A stretch of 43,382 nucleotides of DNA, taken from positions 33,527 through 76,908 of the forward strand of contig JBBBWG010020889.1 of assembly GCA_037176905.1 (NCBI GenBank). The letters are read 5' to 3'. The notes beneath the pieces are model-generated. The model saw only the letters and a program-made list of their open reading frames with translations. It made no database searches and was not told the origin of the DNA. The first letter of the stretch is position 1. Each line of letters begins with the position of its first letter. This DNA comes from Azolla pinnata (taxonomy: Eukaryota > Streptophyta > Polypodiopsida > Salviniales > Salviniaceae). Shown here one piece after another: positions 29,754 through 42,260 of this stretch. A program made the position numbers and the translations under genes.

Positions 29754-29910
29754 TTTCACCAATGAAGATTCCACAATCATTCTACCAAACAACAAGTTAC
29801 TCTGCTACAGAAGTGAGATTGATAATATACAGATCTGAGATCAGTTACCAGCTACAACTACATACAGAAGTGGGCTTTCTTGAGCCCCTCTTCAACAATA
29901 CCACACACAT
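29117..29910. repeat. Nested diverged tandem repeats with CA microsatellites
   Basis: The right part has three copies of a 180-195-bp unit whose AAGATTCC starts fall at 29391, 29570 and 29765. Each carries TTCTACCAA, a variant of AGATTACTCTG, ACAAGCTACAAAACTAGG and TTTCTTGAGC, and each ends in a CA-rich run (29521-29557, 29711-29752 and 29901-29909). The left part (29117-29390) has three or four shorter units beginning TGGAGAAGCA or TGGAGGAGCACCGATGAAG. It may be a tandemly amplified fragment of a mobile element, but no element ends or proteins are visible. Confidence 0.7.
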
Positions 29911-29980
29911 TCTTCTTCTTCTTCTTCTTCTTCTTCTTCGTCTCTTCTTCTTCTTCTTCTTCTTCTTTCTTCTTTCTTCT
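29910..29980 (+). repeat. CTT microsatellite upstream of the MINDY-3 gene
   Basis: Two CTT runs (29911-29939 and 29943-29970) separated by CGTCT lie about 270 bp upstream of the MINDY-3 start codon, on the sense strand. This pyrimidine patch may mark the core promoter or the 5' UTR. Confidence 0.75.
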
Positions 29981-29999
29981 TGGTCGCGTCGTCGTGGCC

Positions 30000-30059
30000 A
30001 TGGAACAGGGCATGGCGAACTGCAGGAAGGATCTGCCAGCGCTGTACCATGTTTTATGA
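30000..30059 (+). CDS. Candidate upstream ORF 1 of the MINDY-3 gene
   Basis: An ATG in good context (GGCCATGGAA) opens a 19-codon frame, MEQGMANCRKDLPALYHVL, ending in TGA at 30057-30059. The stop overlaps the ATG of a second upstream frame (ATGA). Such leaders often lower translation of the main frame. Whether transcription starts upstream of 30000 is not known from sequence. Confidence 0.35.
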   Translation: MEQGMANCRKDLPALYHVL

Positions 30060-30115
30060 GCAGCTTCTGTTGCCCTCAGCTTCCCTCCCTGCCATCGCCA
30101 TCGCCAGAATCATAA
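30056..30115 (+). CDS. Candidate upstream ORF 2 of the MINDY-3 gene
   Basis: A 19-codon frame (MSSFCCPQLPSLPSPSPES, stop 30113-30115) starts inside the stop codon of the first upstream frame. It ends 127 bases before the main ATG at 30243. It is only meaningful if the leader is transcribed. Confidence 0.3.
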   Translation: MSSFCCPQLPSLPSPSPES

Positions 30116-30242
30116 TCAGAAGAAGTAGAGGAAGTGCGGCAGCAGCAGCAGCAGGAGGAGGAGGAGGAGGAGGAGGAGGAGGAGGAAGATCCTCCTGTGA
30201 GGGCCAGGATCAGGGTCTCTACCATTCTTCCCCGGACCCGCC

Positions 30243-30394
30243 ATGGCAGCAGACGACGAGCATGACCTGCAGAGGGCCCTTCTGATGAGCATGCAGCAGC
30301 CTCCCCCCGAGCCCAAGCGCAGCAAGCCCCCACGCACCGCTCCTGCCCATGTTCTTGCACCTGTTGATGCTGATGGCCAGCCGCCTGATGATGG

Positions 30395-30425
<31 letters not shown>

Positions 30426-33400
30426 GGTGGTAAGGAGGAGCACGCGGGATCAGCTGCCGCTGCTTCTTCTTCGTCTGTGGCGGCAGCTGCTGCTCACGCA
30501 GACAAGAATCCTGATGATGACGACGACGATGCTGGGATGAGGAGAAAGCAACGTGAATTGCGGGCCGCGGCTGCAGAGCAGAGAATGCTGCGGGCCCTTC
30601 AAAAGGCATCTCCACTTCTCCCTAACCCTAACCCTAACCCTAACCCTAACCCTACCCTTACCTCTACCACTCCGGCTCCTGCTCCTGCTCCTGCTTCCGC
30701 TACGAGAGATCAGAAGGAAATGGAGGGCAAAGCTTTATCTCTCAGCGAAGCGGAGCGTCTCTTCTCAATCGTCTTCGATCCTCACGTGCCCACCGATGTC
30801 ATCACACAATGGTGCCACCAAGGTTTCAGGTACTCCATGCCACTGCCTCTCACTTTTTCCTGCCCTTTTTGTTCCTCTTCACTCTCCTTGATTCGTCTAC
30901 ATTTGCCATGGCCAATCTCACAGGTTCAGTGCCGACCAGGAGACTTCATTGGGGCTTGTGCAAAGAGAAGGAGGGCCTTGTGGTGTCCTTGCCCCTGTAC
31001 AGGTATTCATTCCCCTTGTACAATGCTGCAAAGCGCTCAACTACAATGTCAACTTTGAATGTTCTCCGAGTAGTAAAATGCACTGGGTCGAAAATGGCAG
31101 GCAGTGTTGCTGAAGTATCTTCTGTTTGAACATAATGGAGTGCCTGATAGCATAGCCAACAGAGAAGACAACAGGCTTCCAGGGATGCGGGAGACGACGC
31201 TTGTGTTCTCACACACTCAAAGGACTAGGTTCGTGTTTAATGCTAGTCAAGGTTGGATTTTGAATGAATGTGGTGTTTTCAGTTGATCAATGAAGCCACA
31301 CTTCAACTTGCTACCCAACTGTATATACCTCTCAGTATAAGGCTATGATTTCAGTTTCTTTCTGTGATTGGCATTTTTAATATGGTTCGGCTTTGCTTTT
31401 CTGATCGAACTTGGTGCTCTAAGTGGATAATCTCATCAGGACAGGGGGAGGAAATCTTACTTCACTTGAGCAGAATAATGTGTCATGATAATTCAGGCAT
31501 TTAGAGTACAAGAGTTTTCACAGAGCAACTGTTGAACCAATTTCACGCACTCATTATGGGACTGAGGTTTTAACTTTGTGCCATTGGACAAGGGAGGAAA
31601 TGCTCATCACGTTAAGAGAATCAAGTTGTGTTTGTGACTTTGGATGATTGACATTCCCATCTTACTCAGTGTAGAAGTAAAAAGATTATTTTTGTTTCCA
31701 GGGTGATCTATGCTCAGAAATTCCTTGACCAACCTTATGCTGTTCCATGTCTTCTCCAACAGTCAATGAAAATTATAAAAATTTGTGATGTTTTGACATT
31801 TCTTTGCTCCAGAAGCTAATCAGTCATTTAATTGAACGTTTTCGGTTATTTTCATTTGCACTACAAGAGAAAGTCACTAATTTGGTATAATAACCAGAAT
31901 CTAAGCCAAAGCTGGAAATAAACTGTTTCATTCTTGATGAAACACATAGAGACCCACAATCTATGATCTTGGATGGAACTATTGCGCCAATGCTCTACAA
32001 GGTGATCCTTTTGATACTTACCATTTGAGTATTGAACCTTCTGATAACCTTGCTTTTATGCATGCGTCTCCCTTTCACTAATTCCTTTATGTATTGGCAA
32101 GGTATGTATATACAATTATTCTAAAGACATCTAGAAAACTGAATTGGCCATGTAATATATTAGGAATCCATAAGTCTTTCTAGTCCAAATCCACAATGTC
32201 TTTTTGGTACTCGTGAGTTGGGCTGGAAGTCCTTTAATCTTGCTTTTTCTGTATTTCTTTACAACTTTGGTCACCTGACTCAACACTTTCTGTATTTGAA
32301 TATTTTTGTGGATGATTGTCATCATGTGAACAGCATACATCAATATAAAGAAATACTCTTTGGATAGATTTTTTAGATGTTTGGAAGGTGGATTCTAGAA
32401 GGCAAAAGCCTCAACTACTGGTGTACTTCTGGAAGTACATCAGAAGCAAGAAATGAGACGTGGCCTAGGAGAGGCAAAGCCTTGTCATAACCAGGATTAG
32501 AGCAGTTATAAGCAGTATATGACAGCAAAATAAACATCCTGTGGACACAGGCTCAAATATGTATACAGGGAGTTGGCTGAAGGTCGGTGGGTGAAATTCG
32601 AATGAAAAATAAGGGCCATCATATTGGCCTAACTTAGAGTACTTGGCTGAGGCCTATAATATTCCCAATTAACATCCCAAAACCAGGGAAATTACTTGGG
32701 TAAGTTCGAATCTAGCTTCATAATCAGCGACTATGCCTGTGAGAAACTGTATCAGAGATGTTTTGTATCTTTATTATATTGGTGTGAGTTTGGTGCAACT
32801 TAGAATAGCAAGAGTTCAGCATGTTGACTGAAGCAAACGTCAGAGCAGGAATTAATATCTGAGGAGGCGAGCAATGATATTAAAAATATTAAGACCTAGA
32901 TAATCCATGAGTTGTTAGGGTGAAAGCTGATAAGTTTGAAGTTTCTTTGAATTTGCAGCATACCTTTCTGATCCCAGAGATTTGGAAGTTTTATTGTGAC
33001 CTTGAGGAAGTAAGCCCAAGTTGATTTGTTAGTCATGTATACTGGCAATAATACATAATGCTCAAGTAGAGGGTACAGTAGCATATATCAACTTATACCA
33101 GGTTGAACAAGGATAAGGGATATCAACGTTCAATTGGAGTTTTCTCTCGGGAAGAGATGTTGGTATTTCTTTTCCAATTTGATGAGCTGGACATACCTCG
33201 TGGAAAGCATGTATTTGAGCATGACATTGTCTGCTGTTTGACGAAACCATAACGTGATGACTAAACTGAACATTTCATAAAAGTGAAGCGGTGCTTACCA
33301 CTTTAGCTTACATAGTCTATAAAAGAACGATATACTGATGTGTACGATGTGTTGAACTTGAGACTATGATATCTGTAGTATGCACCAAAATAAAAGAAAT

Positions 33401-36400
33401 TGAGTTAGGCTCCCTACACACGTCCTCTTCTCTACATAATTTGAGAAACTGTTGGGTGCTAGGTACTCCAAAAACTCATCTTACTTTGAGAGCAGAAGGA
33501 AAACTTGTATGTCCTATTTCTTTTCAAGCACTCTAGGGCATGTAGGTGTCTATATGTCTTGGTCTCATTAATTTTCTGAGAAAGTTACGAAATGGGGAAA
33601 GTTCTTCCACAATACCGTGTATTATTCATCATTTCAAAGAGGTGTGAGATAGTAGAAGGGTTCCAAGTTTTCGAGTTTAAGTCCCCTTTTTGGTTCTGTC
33701 ATTTACTTCCATTCTTCAAACACTTCAAAGTCAGTTCAGTGAGGCGCACCATTTCATTTCTACTAATAGCTATAGGGAGGTAGACAGTCTATGAACATCC
33801 ACTTACAGCTTTTAACTTGTAATTTTTCTATGGATTAAGAGAATTTCATTTAATTATTTATCCAAATCCTCAAGAAATCATTTTCAGATGGCAACAACTA
33901 CTTGGATTGAGAAAGGCAAATGAAGATGTCGCTACAATATTATCATCCATGAAACATTGTGAAGAAAAATGGGAAAGAATGAGTATCTGCATCTTCATCC
34001 TTATCAAATAGCAAATATGTCTCTAGCTCTTATAGAGAGGAAATTTCTGTGTGTATATTTTTCATTTTTGATGTTGAACCTTACATTGCTATCAAAATAA
34101 GGAATCATAAACCTAACCGTGCTTAAATGCTAGCTATTGAAAGTAAATTGGCAAATCTCAAGATTTGCGACATTCTAAACATCATAGTAAGTAACAAAAG
34201 TTAATTTCCGCAGGAAGCAAATAATTGAAATTTGAGTTTGTTCATTATTTAGTGACTAAATTTCTTGAGTTTTTTTTGCGTTTTTGTGATGCCTTCTTCA
34301 TGAACATTTGATCTAAGTGCATTTTGTGGCAAGATGCAAGGCCATTCTAGCAGAAGGAACATGAAAAATCCCAGAAAATGGAAACTGAATACCAACCTCC
34401 ACAATGAGCTTGTTTTTAAAACTAGGAGACACGTGAATTTTTTTGGGTGAGGCTATCAACACAGATGTGGTTATTGTCTCTCTGATGCTCAACATCAAAC
34501 TACCAAATAACCACTTTATGTTCTTATTGTGTATATATCGGTTCCCCCAGCCTCAGTTGAATAATACAGTCCCTTTTTTTGTTCTGATAGAGAATTGCTG
34601 GCGTCTAAGTTGTTTCTAATTTTTTTCTCTCCCTGCTAGTGCTGTCTAATAATTCTCTCACAACCAACATGATGACTACAACCAATTCAGCTTTAATGAT
34701 GACATGGATTAATGACAATATCATGAATAGTCGAAAGGTTATTTGTAGTGTCAAATGAATGGGACATTTGGAGTCAATGACTTTAACATATATGAAAGTG
34801 GGCAAGGCTATGATGTCTAGTAGCCATACTTTGGTATGAACTTTCTGAAAGTGGCTTATAGGTGACACTAGGGTCATTGCCAAGCTGAAAAACTGAGAGG
34901 TGTCAATTCAGTTTAGGCTTGGTGGTTAATCAGCTTGGCTTGAATATCAGCTCTTGGAATTAGATGCATGAGCCATTTATTATATATTTAAGGGCTCTCT
35001 GTTTAAGGATGGGCTCAGCTCTTTGCTTGTGTGTGTGCATTTTCCCACTCACCCCATATTTGGTGTGGCAACAACAACTGATGGTCTGTATAATGCTACC
35101 TGAGAGAGTGGTTTCCTCATATAGATATATAGCTGAAGGCATTAAGTGGTTCAGGTTCAACCAAATTGATTATTTTAATTGGTTTTGAACCAAACTACTT
35201 CTCTTGAGCCTTAACAAGATGCTCCAAACCACCTTATATTGGAAATTTCATTCTAATATGGCAGAAGCTGCATAGCCTCAATGCATGGATCTTTGGTAGT
35301 AATAGAACAACACCTAATTATGCATTTAAAATGTAACTTCTAGACAGAATTGGACGTTCTATTGTTTCCTCTGATGGATCTGTTTTTATTAGGAGTTAAA
35401 GGTAGGATAGGTCCTTCTAGGGATTCCTGTCGAATATGCATGACATCTACATATTTGGGGCATTTGAAAGAAGGGTGTTAAGCATGGCCCTTAGCAATTT
35501 CACCAAATTTAGCACAATTACGAGAGCTTATGATATACGAATCTGTGGAAAATACTCTTGGTTTGTCATGTTCTGTCTGTCCTCTGCATAATAACGGCAC
35601 ATGCTCTTGGACAATGCCTTTGGATCTCATGGTGTCTCCTTCCCATGATAGATGCATGTGATGTATGAATTTATGGAAAAAGCATCAGAAATATGTGAAC
35701 ATTGTTTATTACTTTCCCTGCTTTATTCATGAAAAATAAACTATCTTTATGAAGGATTGTTTATAAAGGATATTTAAATTCGAGAATGCTCAGAATTCCC
35801 TTCTGTAAAGATGGTTAAGAACCTCTGTAAAAGGATATTCTCTCATAATCAATGGTAGGTCAAGCAGTAATGTTTTCTATCTAATAAAGGAGTGGCAAAT
35901 AATAGTATTGGAGAATGCCAAGACTTAGCCCTTGAAAAATATGTGCTGCATAAATTGCAATTGTTTATGACTCTTGCCATAAATGTGCTAACATCTATCA
36001 TTGCGATTAGAATTTCTAAAAATCTTGTAGCACTGGTACTACATTTGTACTCTATACAATATTATTGATCGTTAATATCATTTTAATGCAGGGCTTTAGT
36101 TTATGCAATGGCAGAAATTTTATGGCGTATTGGAGGAAGAAATAAGAGCATTCTGGCAGTGCTTGATATTTTTAATTCACTATCTAAAGATGTTACCAAA
36201 GAAGGAGAACAAGATGAAGTATGTATTTACTTAAGAATATAAGAACGATGAGAAGTTAACCATTAAAAACAGTTATATATTGGCGAAAATAAAATAATTC
36301 ATGTGTGCGAAAGGCCACTGTGGCCTCAGCCTTGAGTTCAATTACATGGCACACACATCTAGAATTTAGGGAATTCTCTTTGATGTGAGTAATAGTTGAA

Positions 36401-39093
36401 TGCAGGAAGAATAGCCATAGTCATTCCATCTATTGGGTATAATTCGTATGTGTCAGCATTTGCTAGCATCATAGTGCACTCTAGCCTCATCAGAAGTAGT
36501 TTGTTATACTAAGTATACATATTTTGTGACTTCAAAAAAGACAGTACATATTTATTTGATGTGATTCTCAATCTTACATTTGCAGATATTGGCCCAGAAA
36601 TTGGAAGGTGTCTCGCTACATTCTGGTGTGGATTTGCAAAGACATCTTAGAATCTGTACATTGTCATCAATGTCTTCTCTCCTTCTTCAACTTACATCAT
36701 TGCTACCCATGTTTAGAAGTCGTGTTGGTGCTTTGCTGTTCCTTTTCTCAGCTCTTTTGTCTAGAGGACTGGTATGAACTTTTCCAGTCAACTCCTGTTA
36801 GATGTTAATAAGCCAAAAAACTGCATATGAATGTCTTTATGTGACAGAATAGTATTTAGATGTGTGTGAGAGGTAGAAAGATAGATCATAGTATTGACTT
36901 CGAAGGTGAAATATACCAAAAATAACCACTTTCACGTGTGACATGGGGAAATAAGTCATGTGGAAATAAGTAGCGAATCTCAATGTTTTGAGAGCTTTAC
37001 TAATGAATGTCACAATTGCGAGTGTGTGGTTTGGTTGTGAGAGGATTTGATGCGAGGCTTGGGCTGGGTGCTATGTTGGAGGCGGAGCATTGCATCAGAG
37101 ATAGGCGGGTAGATGTAATACAGGTCAAGCTCAACATAAAAATGGGGGTTGAACATCAAGAATTTGTCAACACAAAGTAATTATGTTCAGATAGTAGTCA
37201 GCCAACAAATTAGTTTGGGTTCTTGGTTTATATAGATCTTCCTGTGTATATTTGACATGTTAAACTACGTATAGTGATTGTGAATGAGTGGGTTGTCTAC
37301 AATATCCGTTTCACTGTTTCAAAATGTATCTCCATGGCGATTCACTTCGGGATATTGCATGTGCATCGGTGGACTCATGTTGTTTGTGCTTTATAGATGA
37401 TGAAGCTGGGATGAGGTTTTGTGTTTTTGCTAATCTACAAAATGATTTTCAGCAAAAAGCTTCCAGGCAGTTGTACATAATGTTTTTAAAAGCTGAGATA
37501 TTTCTTGAAGCTTTGATTTTGGTTATTCAAACGGCACGTAATTTTTTTATCAAAACAGACTACTACAGAATGAATGAATATTTATTCCATGTTACATGTC
37601 TCATTCTTTACTTTGTCTTCATTAAATTCATTGTGGAAACAACATCCAATGAGTATGAATGTCAATATGCATAATTTGCTGATTTTGTGGCATATATATC
37701 TGGTTTCTAGTGACTCCCACTTTCTGGCTTGTATTGGTGGGATTTTGAGAAGAACTTGTCGTATGTTGAATCATAATTGAAAAAGGCCATTGAATTCATC
37801 TAGTATGCTAATATATTTTGAATCTAGATTGTTGTGAATTCTCACTTCTCTCTGCTTGTGATCAGTCATATAGCCGTGCTTTGGTGATTAAACTCCATTT
37901 GTGCAATTATTTTAGATATATTTATTTCTTATCATGGAAGGGTCAAAATGCTACTTTTGTATAACAAAGTGATATCAGGTCTTTCTGTGGGTTAATCTGA
38001 AAGACTACCTGAGACTATATACTCTGATTATGGACATGATATATACAGGATTTCCTGAGAACTAACAAATCATACCCTTATTGTGTTATAGGATGCTGTC
38101 CAACATGACAGAGATGATCCTGGGCAGCCTCTTGTAACAATCCCTTTTGGACATGCTTCACAGGTTTTTTCTACACCCTGACAACACTGTGAGCTTATGG
38201 TTATATCTTGTCCAAACGGTCCGTGTAGACTAGATTTCTTTTCCTTGGTACAAACCTATCCAAGTATTCCTTTCCTGGAAAGGTAAACCTTGCTTTGATG
38301 TTATATTTTCTTTCAGGAAATTGTGAACCTGCTAATCTCTGGGCAAGCTGTTCCCAATGTGTTTGACGGGCACATGGATATCGGTGGTGGTATGCAGCTT
38401 AAAGGGATCCCATCGAATGTGGAAGTGGGATTCCTTACATTGTTAGAAGCTTTGAACCTTTGCAAAGTGGGCCAGTACCTGAAGCGCCCAAAGTGGCCCA
38501 TCTGGGTAGTCGGAAGCGAATCCCATTATACAGTGTTATTTGCTCTAGACGGTGTAATTCAAGATGAAAATGAGCTCGAAGACAGGGAAAGACGTATCCG
38601 CCAGGCATTTGACGCGCATGACCAGAGCGGCGGAGGCGGCTTTATCGGCGCTGAAGCTGTGCAGCAGCTTGTTCATGATCTGAACATTGTCATGCCTCAA
38701 GATATGCTCGAGAACCTATGCAGCAGCGATTTTGTGGTCTGGAATGAGCTTTGGCAAGCGCTTCATCAGATCGAAAAGAGCAAAGGCGGATTGAAGGATG
38801 TGGACGCGGTGCGAGGAACGAAACAATTCGAGCTCTATCACTTCAACGGCATTGCGAAAACTGTAGGAAACAGCAGCGCCGGCGAGGTGATCGTGCAACG
38901 GCCTCGACTGACCAGGCTGTGGGTTACGGTGCCGCCCAAGTGGACCCGCGAAGAGTTCATGATGGATGTGGACAAAGAGAAAGCCGACAAGGAGCAACAA
39001 CCTGCTCAACATGCTCCGTTAGTGGATTGTATAAAGACGAGATGGCAACGGGCGACATGCAATTGGTCTGGCGATTCACCTAGCATTGTGTAA
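30243..39093 (+). CDS. MINDY-3/FAM188A-type Lys48-specific deubiquitinase, complete, 7 exons
   Basis: Cysteine protease that trims Lys48-linked ubiquitin chains (MINDY family; formerly FAM188/DUF4205). Exons: 30243-30829, 30924-31002, 31101-31228, 36092-36218, 36586-36771, 38092-38163, 38317-39093. They total 1956 nt, 651 aa, with all phases matching. The catalytic Cys is in REGGPCGVLAPVQ (Cys215) and the His in VVGSESHYTVLF (His463). Other conserved pieces are AVLLKYLLFEHNG, ALVYAMAEILWRIGG, FRSRVGALLFLFSALLSRGL, PFGHASQEIVNLLISGQAVPN, FDAHDQSGGGGFI (a degenerate EF-hand loop, as in human MINDY-3) and the end HAPLVDCIKTRW..GDSPSIV. A ubiquitin-interacting motif is visible at residues 5-17 (DEHDLQRALLMSM). 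Between it and the protease lies about 150 residues of Asp, Gly, Ala and Pro-Asn runs. Intron 3 is 4.9 kb. An AATAAA occurs at 39369-39374. Confidence 0.93.
30620..30655 (+). repeat. Telomere-type CCCTAA repeat inside MINDY-3 exon 1
   Basis: Five to six CCCTAA units in a row (TTAGGG type, the six-base form) lie in frame in exon 1 and encode alternating Pro-Asn at residues 127-137. The repeat is nearly perfect although it is within a coding exon. Confidence 0.9.
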
Positions 39094-42000
39094 TGGTGGG
39101 AAATTATAGCGATCATCAAACCGACAACTCTTGGGCTTTTAGCGTTCCATTCCATAATAGATCATATAACTCTATATTTGGCAATGAGTCGAAACCCTTT
39201 TTCCTGTCATTCTTGTGTACCTGTTATGATGTGAGAGGCAATCATAATATGGGAAATACAGCTTAGGGGCCTGCTTGTATGTTGCAACGACGAGAGCGCG
39301 CAAGTTTTTTTTTGGGCAGCTGCATCTGTTCTGTTTCATGGTTTTGGTGTGTTCATCAGTTCTTCGGAAATAAAAAAAAAGTTTTAGAGAGTTCAAAGAT
39401 GTGGCATAGATCATGCAAGCAAGATTCTGTTAATTTGTTGAAAGTCCAGGTATGAATGAATATGCCCCTCTGGTTTACGAGCTTCCGAAATATGAATTTG
39501 TTAGTGGACAAGATAGCGATGCCTCGAAATGTTTCTCCTGCTTACACGAACGCTTACTTGAAAGGAATCCGAGAAATTGTAAATTCATAACCCACTATAG
39601 CATATAATGCCTAAAGCTCAACTAAAGCTCAACTAGCTTTTTCTCTTAACTATTTACTAGTGTCTAGGACAAACCGTTTGTTCGCGGATGCATGCTTCCA
39701 CCGATCATCGCTTTCTTTTATTATGTCTTTGTATTTTTTTGGGCTTTTTGTGTATATCTGTTGGACAAAAATAATATATAGTGGTTGCATTCACACTTCT
39801 TGACATTAGGATAGTCCATTTATGTAAATGATGTACATGTGAACTTGGTTAATAGTGCAACAAATGGTTGTAATGGTCTTTATAATGTTGATCAGAAAAT
39901 ATAAGCATAACTAATTGTGCCTCGCTATTTCAACTACTTGTGATTGTGATCGTCGTAACTCGCCACTTCAGGATCTGTATCCCGGCGTAGCTATATGCAC
40001 ATGTGAGGAAAAAACAAAGGGTGAAACACAATCCATTAAATGGAATAAGAAAAAAGGGTGCGATTGTTAAATTAAATTCTTTTGAAAAGATAGACATCGA
40101 CTTCGAGCATCGCCTACTTTCTTGCATTTTTTTACTTAATACGCTCTTATTATTATGATAAATGCATGTCGTGAATATGGACCGACAGTGAAAATCACCG
40201 ATGTGAGATTGCAGTATTCCCCTGTTCCTTGTTTTGGCAACATCGTCAAGTGCATCAAAGTTTCCAAAATATGCAAGTGTACTCTAATTAAATCGACTAT
40301 GCACGATGAACTGACTTTATTAACGGCCGCTTGAGGATTGTGGCCCCAATCGAGATGTGAGTGTGAAAGGGGAGAAACCCTAAGCCTTGTATGATATGAG
40401 CTCCCCTTTTGTTCCCTGAAGGGGGCATCTGATCTAGAATCATACAATTGAAAATATTCTAGTAGTTCTATGAGATGAAATGTATACTTAGCAATGCTCT
40501 AAGATGTATGCATGCTGTCGATGCATATGTTGCTAATGACAAGATGGACATGACCTCTATCATGTGATGGCCGACAAGTGTAATTAGGCACTACAACTTA
40601 CTTCCTCAAATATCCATCGATGATGCATTCGCGGAAGATGGAGATGGATGTTATGCCATCGACTTGTAGAGGAACAGGATATTAGTTAAAAGGATGGAAA
40701 ATTAATCCACAGTTAAAACACAGATGCAAAACAAAGGGGCCACTATATCAAACAAACATTAAATCTAAGCTCAAATGGTTAAAGTGGGAATTCGTAATTA
40801 CTACTATAGTAATCAAAGCAAAGCTTTGGTTCTTGATGGGGGACAAATGCATAGGAAATTTTAAAGCCTGTTCATGCATCACATGAAGTTTGATCATAAC
40901 CACGAGCTAGATTGGAAAATGAAAGGGAGGTTGGGAGAGGAGGGCTATTGTATGCAGGGCCAATGAAAGGTTTTCTGTGCCAGTAGATAGATAGCGATGC
41001 ACAGACGCGAGCTCGAAGCAAGGATTCACCAGCTTGATCAACTCAACCTCATCAATAGGGTAAAACTATAACCTGTCTTTGCAGAGATGCAATAGGAAGG
41101 ACATCGTTGAAAAGATAAAAGAAAAAAGTTTCTTGCATGCATTATAGAGGCTTCTGCAAAAGCCTTGGTCATGTGTACCGACCTCGATCGTCGTCCATTC
41201 TTGTGATCCAAAACTTTTTTTTTTTTTTTTAAGGGCTACACAACATGCATCATTATGTTTTCTCGCGAGTGCATGTGTGGAGCGCATGGATGGGATTGTT
41301 AGGTGGACGACCGAATTGAAGCCGTTACTTGCGGTGCCAACTCATAACAGCAAGTCGGACCTCGTTGTGATCACTCTATCGAATCAAATATTGCGCCTCC
41401 CTAAAGCAGCTGGTGTTTTATCCAATATGCAGTGCTAGGCCATACTTTTCAGCTACGAGTCGTGGGACGAAATCGAGTTTAATTAACGTGTGGGGCATTT
41501 GTAAACGGCATTGAACGTGTGGGCCGATGGAAGCGATCAACGGTATGCAAATTAAATGAAGACACATGGTGCCGATGTAGCAATTATGAAGAACATTCAA
41601 TGAACTCGTATAGATGGCAAAGTCTATAAGTTCAGCTATAAGCGGTCGTAATCCAAAAGTTCTATGATATTGCGCCCGCCGAGCCAACATTGGGAACAAG
41701 ATTAACCCGTGAATAGGTGGTCGAGGCCGATGTTCTGATCGATGCGGTGGGGCAGCGTAATTTGCTGATTCATTTGGTGTGGGAGCTATAGCTGCCTAGA
41801 TCAGATCAGATCAGACTTAAGGTTAAATAAAATCATTCGGACGTGCGACGTTCATGATCATTTGTTTAAAATTCGGTGGCGCATGAGATGGGCATCCATC
41901 CAGCTTCCCTGAAAGCTGACAAGCTCCGTCTGGAGGTGATCTGTCTGTTTTCCGATCTTCCTCAGAAAGGTGAAGAAGCTCGTACACGCCTGCCTTTGGA

Positions 42001-42260
42001 GGAGCCACTGAATCTGATCGCGAAGCACGTGCTTGCCCATGTAGTATGTGTACACCCGGCGGGGGGTCACCTCATCCTTTGTCTAGATCTCGCTTTAACA
42101 GAAAAAGGACTTTCGCTTCTTCGAAAAGAGTGGATCGGATTGTCGATCGGTGGCACGTCTCGTTAGGTTGAATGCCGCCTCGGGTTCTTGAAGAAAAGCA
42201 AAAAGAAAAACAAGAAAAATGTAAGAAGCTGGGATCATTCTTTTACAATTCTCGGTCCTT
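39094..42260. other. Gene-poor DNA downstream of the MINDY-3 gene
   Basis: No supported gene. 39.1-39.4 kb is the likely 3' UTR and end region of the MINDY-3 gene. Around 41870-42170 there is a GC-richer patch, open on both strands (plus frame about 41876-42166; minus frame about 42070-41858 with VYTYYMGKHVLRDQIQWLLQ), whose translation looks somewhat protein-like but matches nothing I know. It could be a decayed gene or a transposon fragment. The rest is AT-rich with no structure seen. Confidence 0.5.

Larger units (their letters stand above)
26776..30242. other. Divergent intergenic region between RIX1/PELP1 and MINDY-3 genes
   Basis: About 3.5 kb between two divergent start codons, so it must hold both promoters. 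It begins with a GAA/CTT tract beside the RIX1/PELP1 start, then GC-mixed DNA to about 27.8 kb with a 13-bp tandem repeat, AT-rich DNA from 27.9 to 29.1 kb with nothing recognisable, a repeat cluster at 29.1-29.9 kb, and a CTT tract just before the MINDY-3 5' leader. No coding region is supported. Confidence 0.6.

Noticed and set aside
30076..30615. A 179-codon minus-strand open frame with His and Ser runs
   Set aside because: It is antisense to the microsatellite-rich MINDY-3 exon 1; the runs mirror the GGT, GAT and GAG repeats.
37288..37674. A 128-codon forward open frame between MINDY-3 exons 5 and 6
   Set aside because: Composition is not protein-like and homology joins exon 5 directly to exon 6 in phase.
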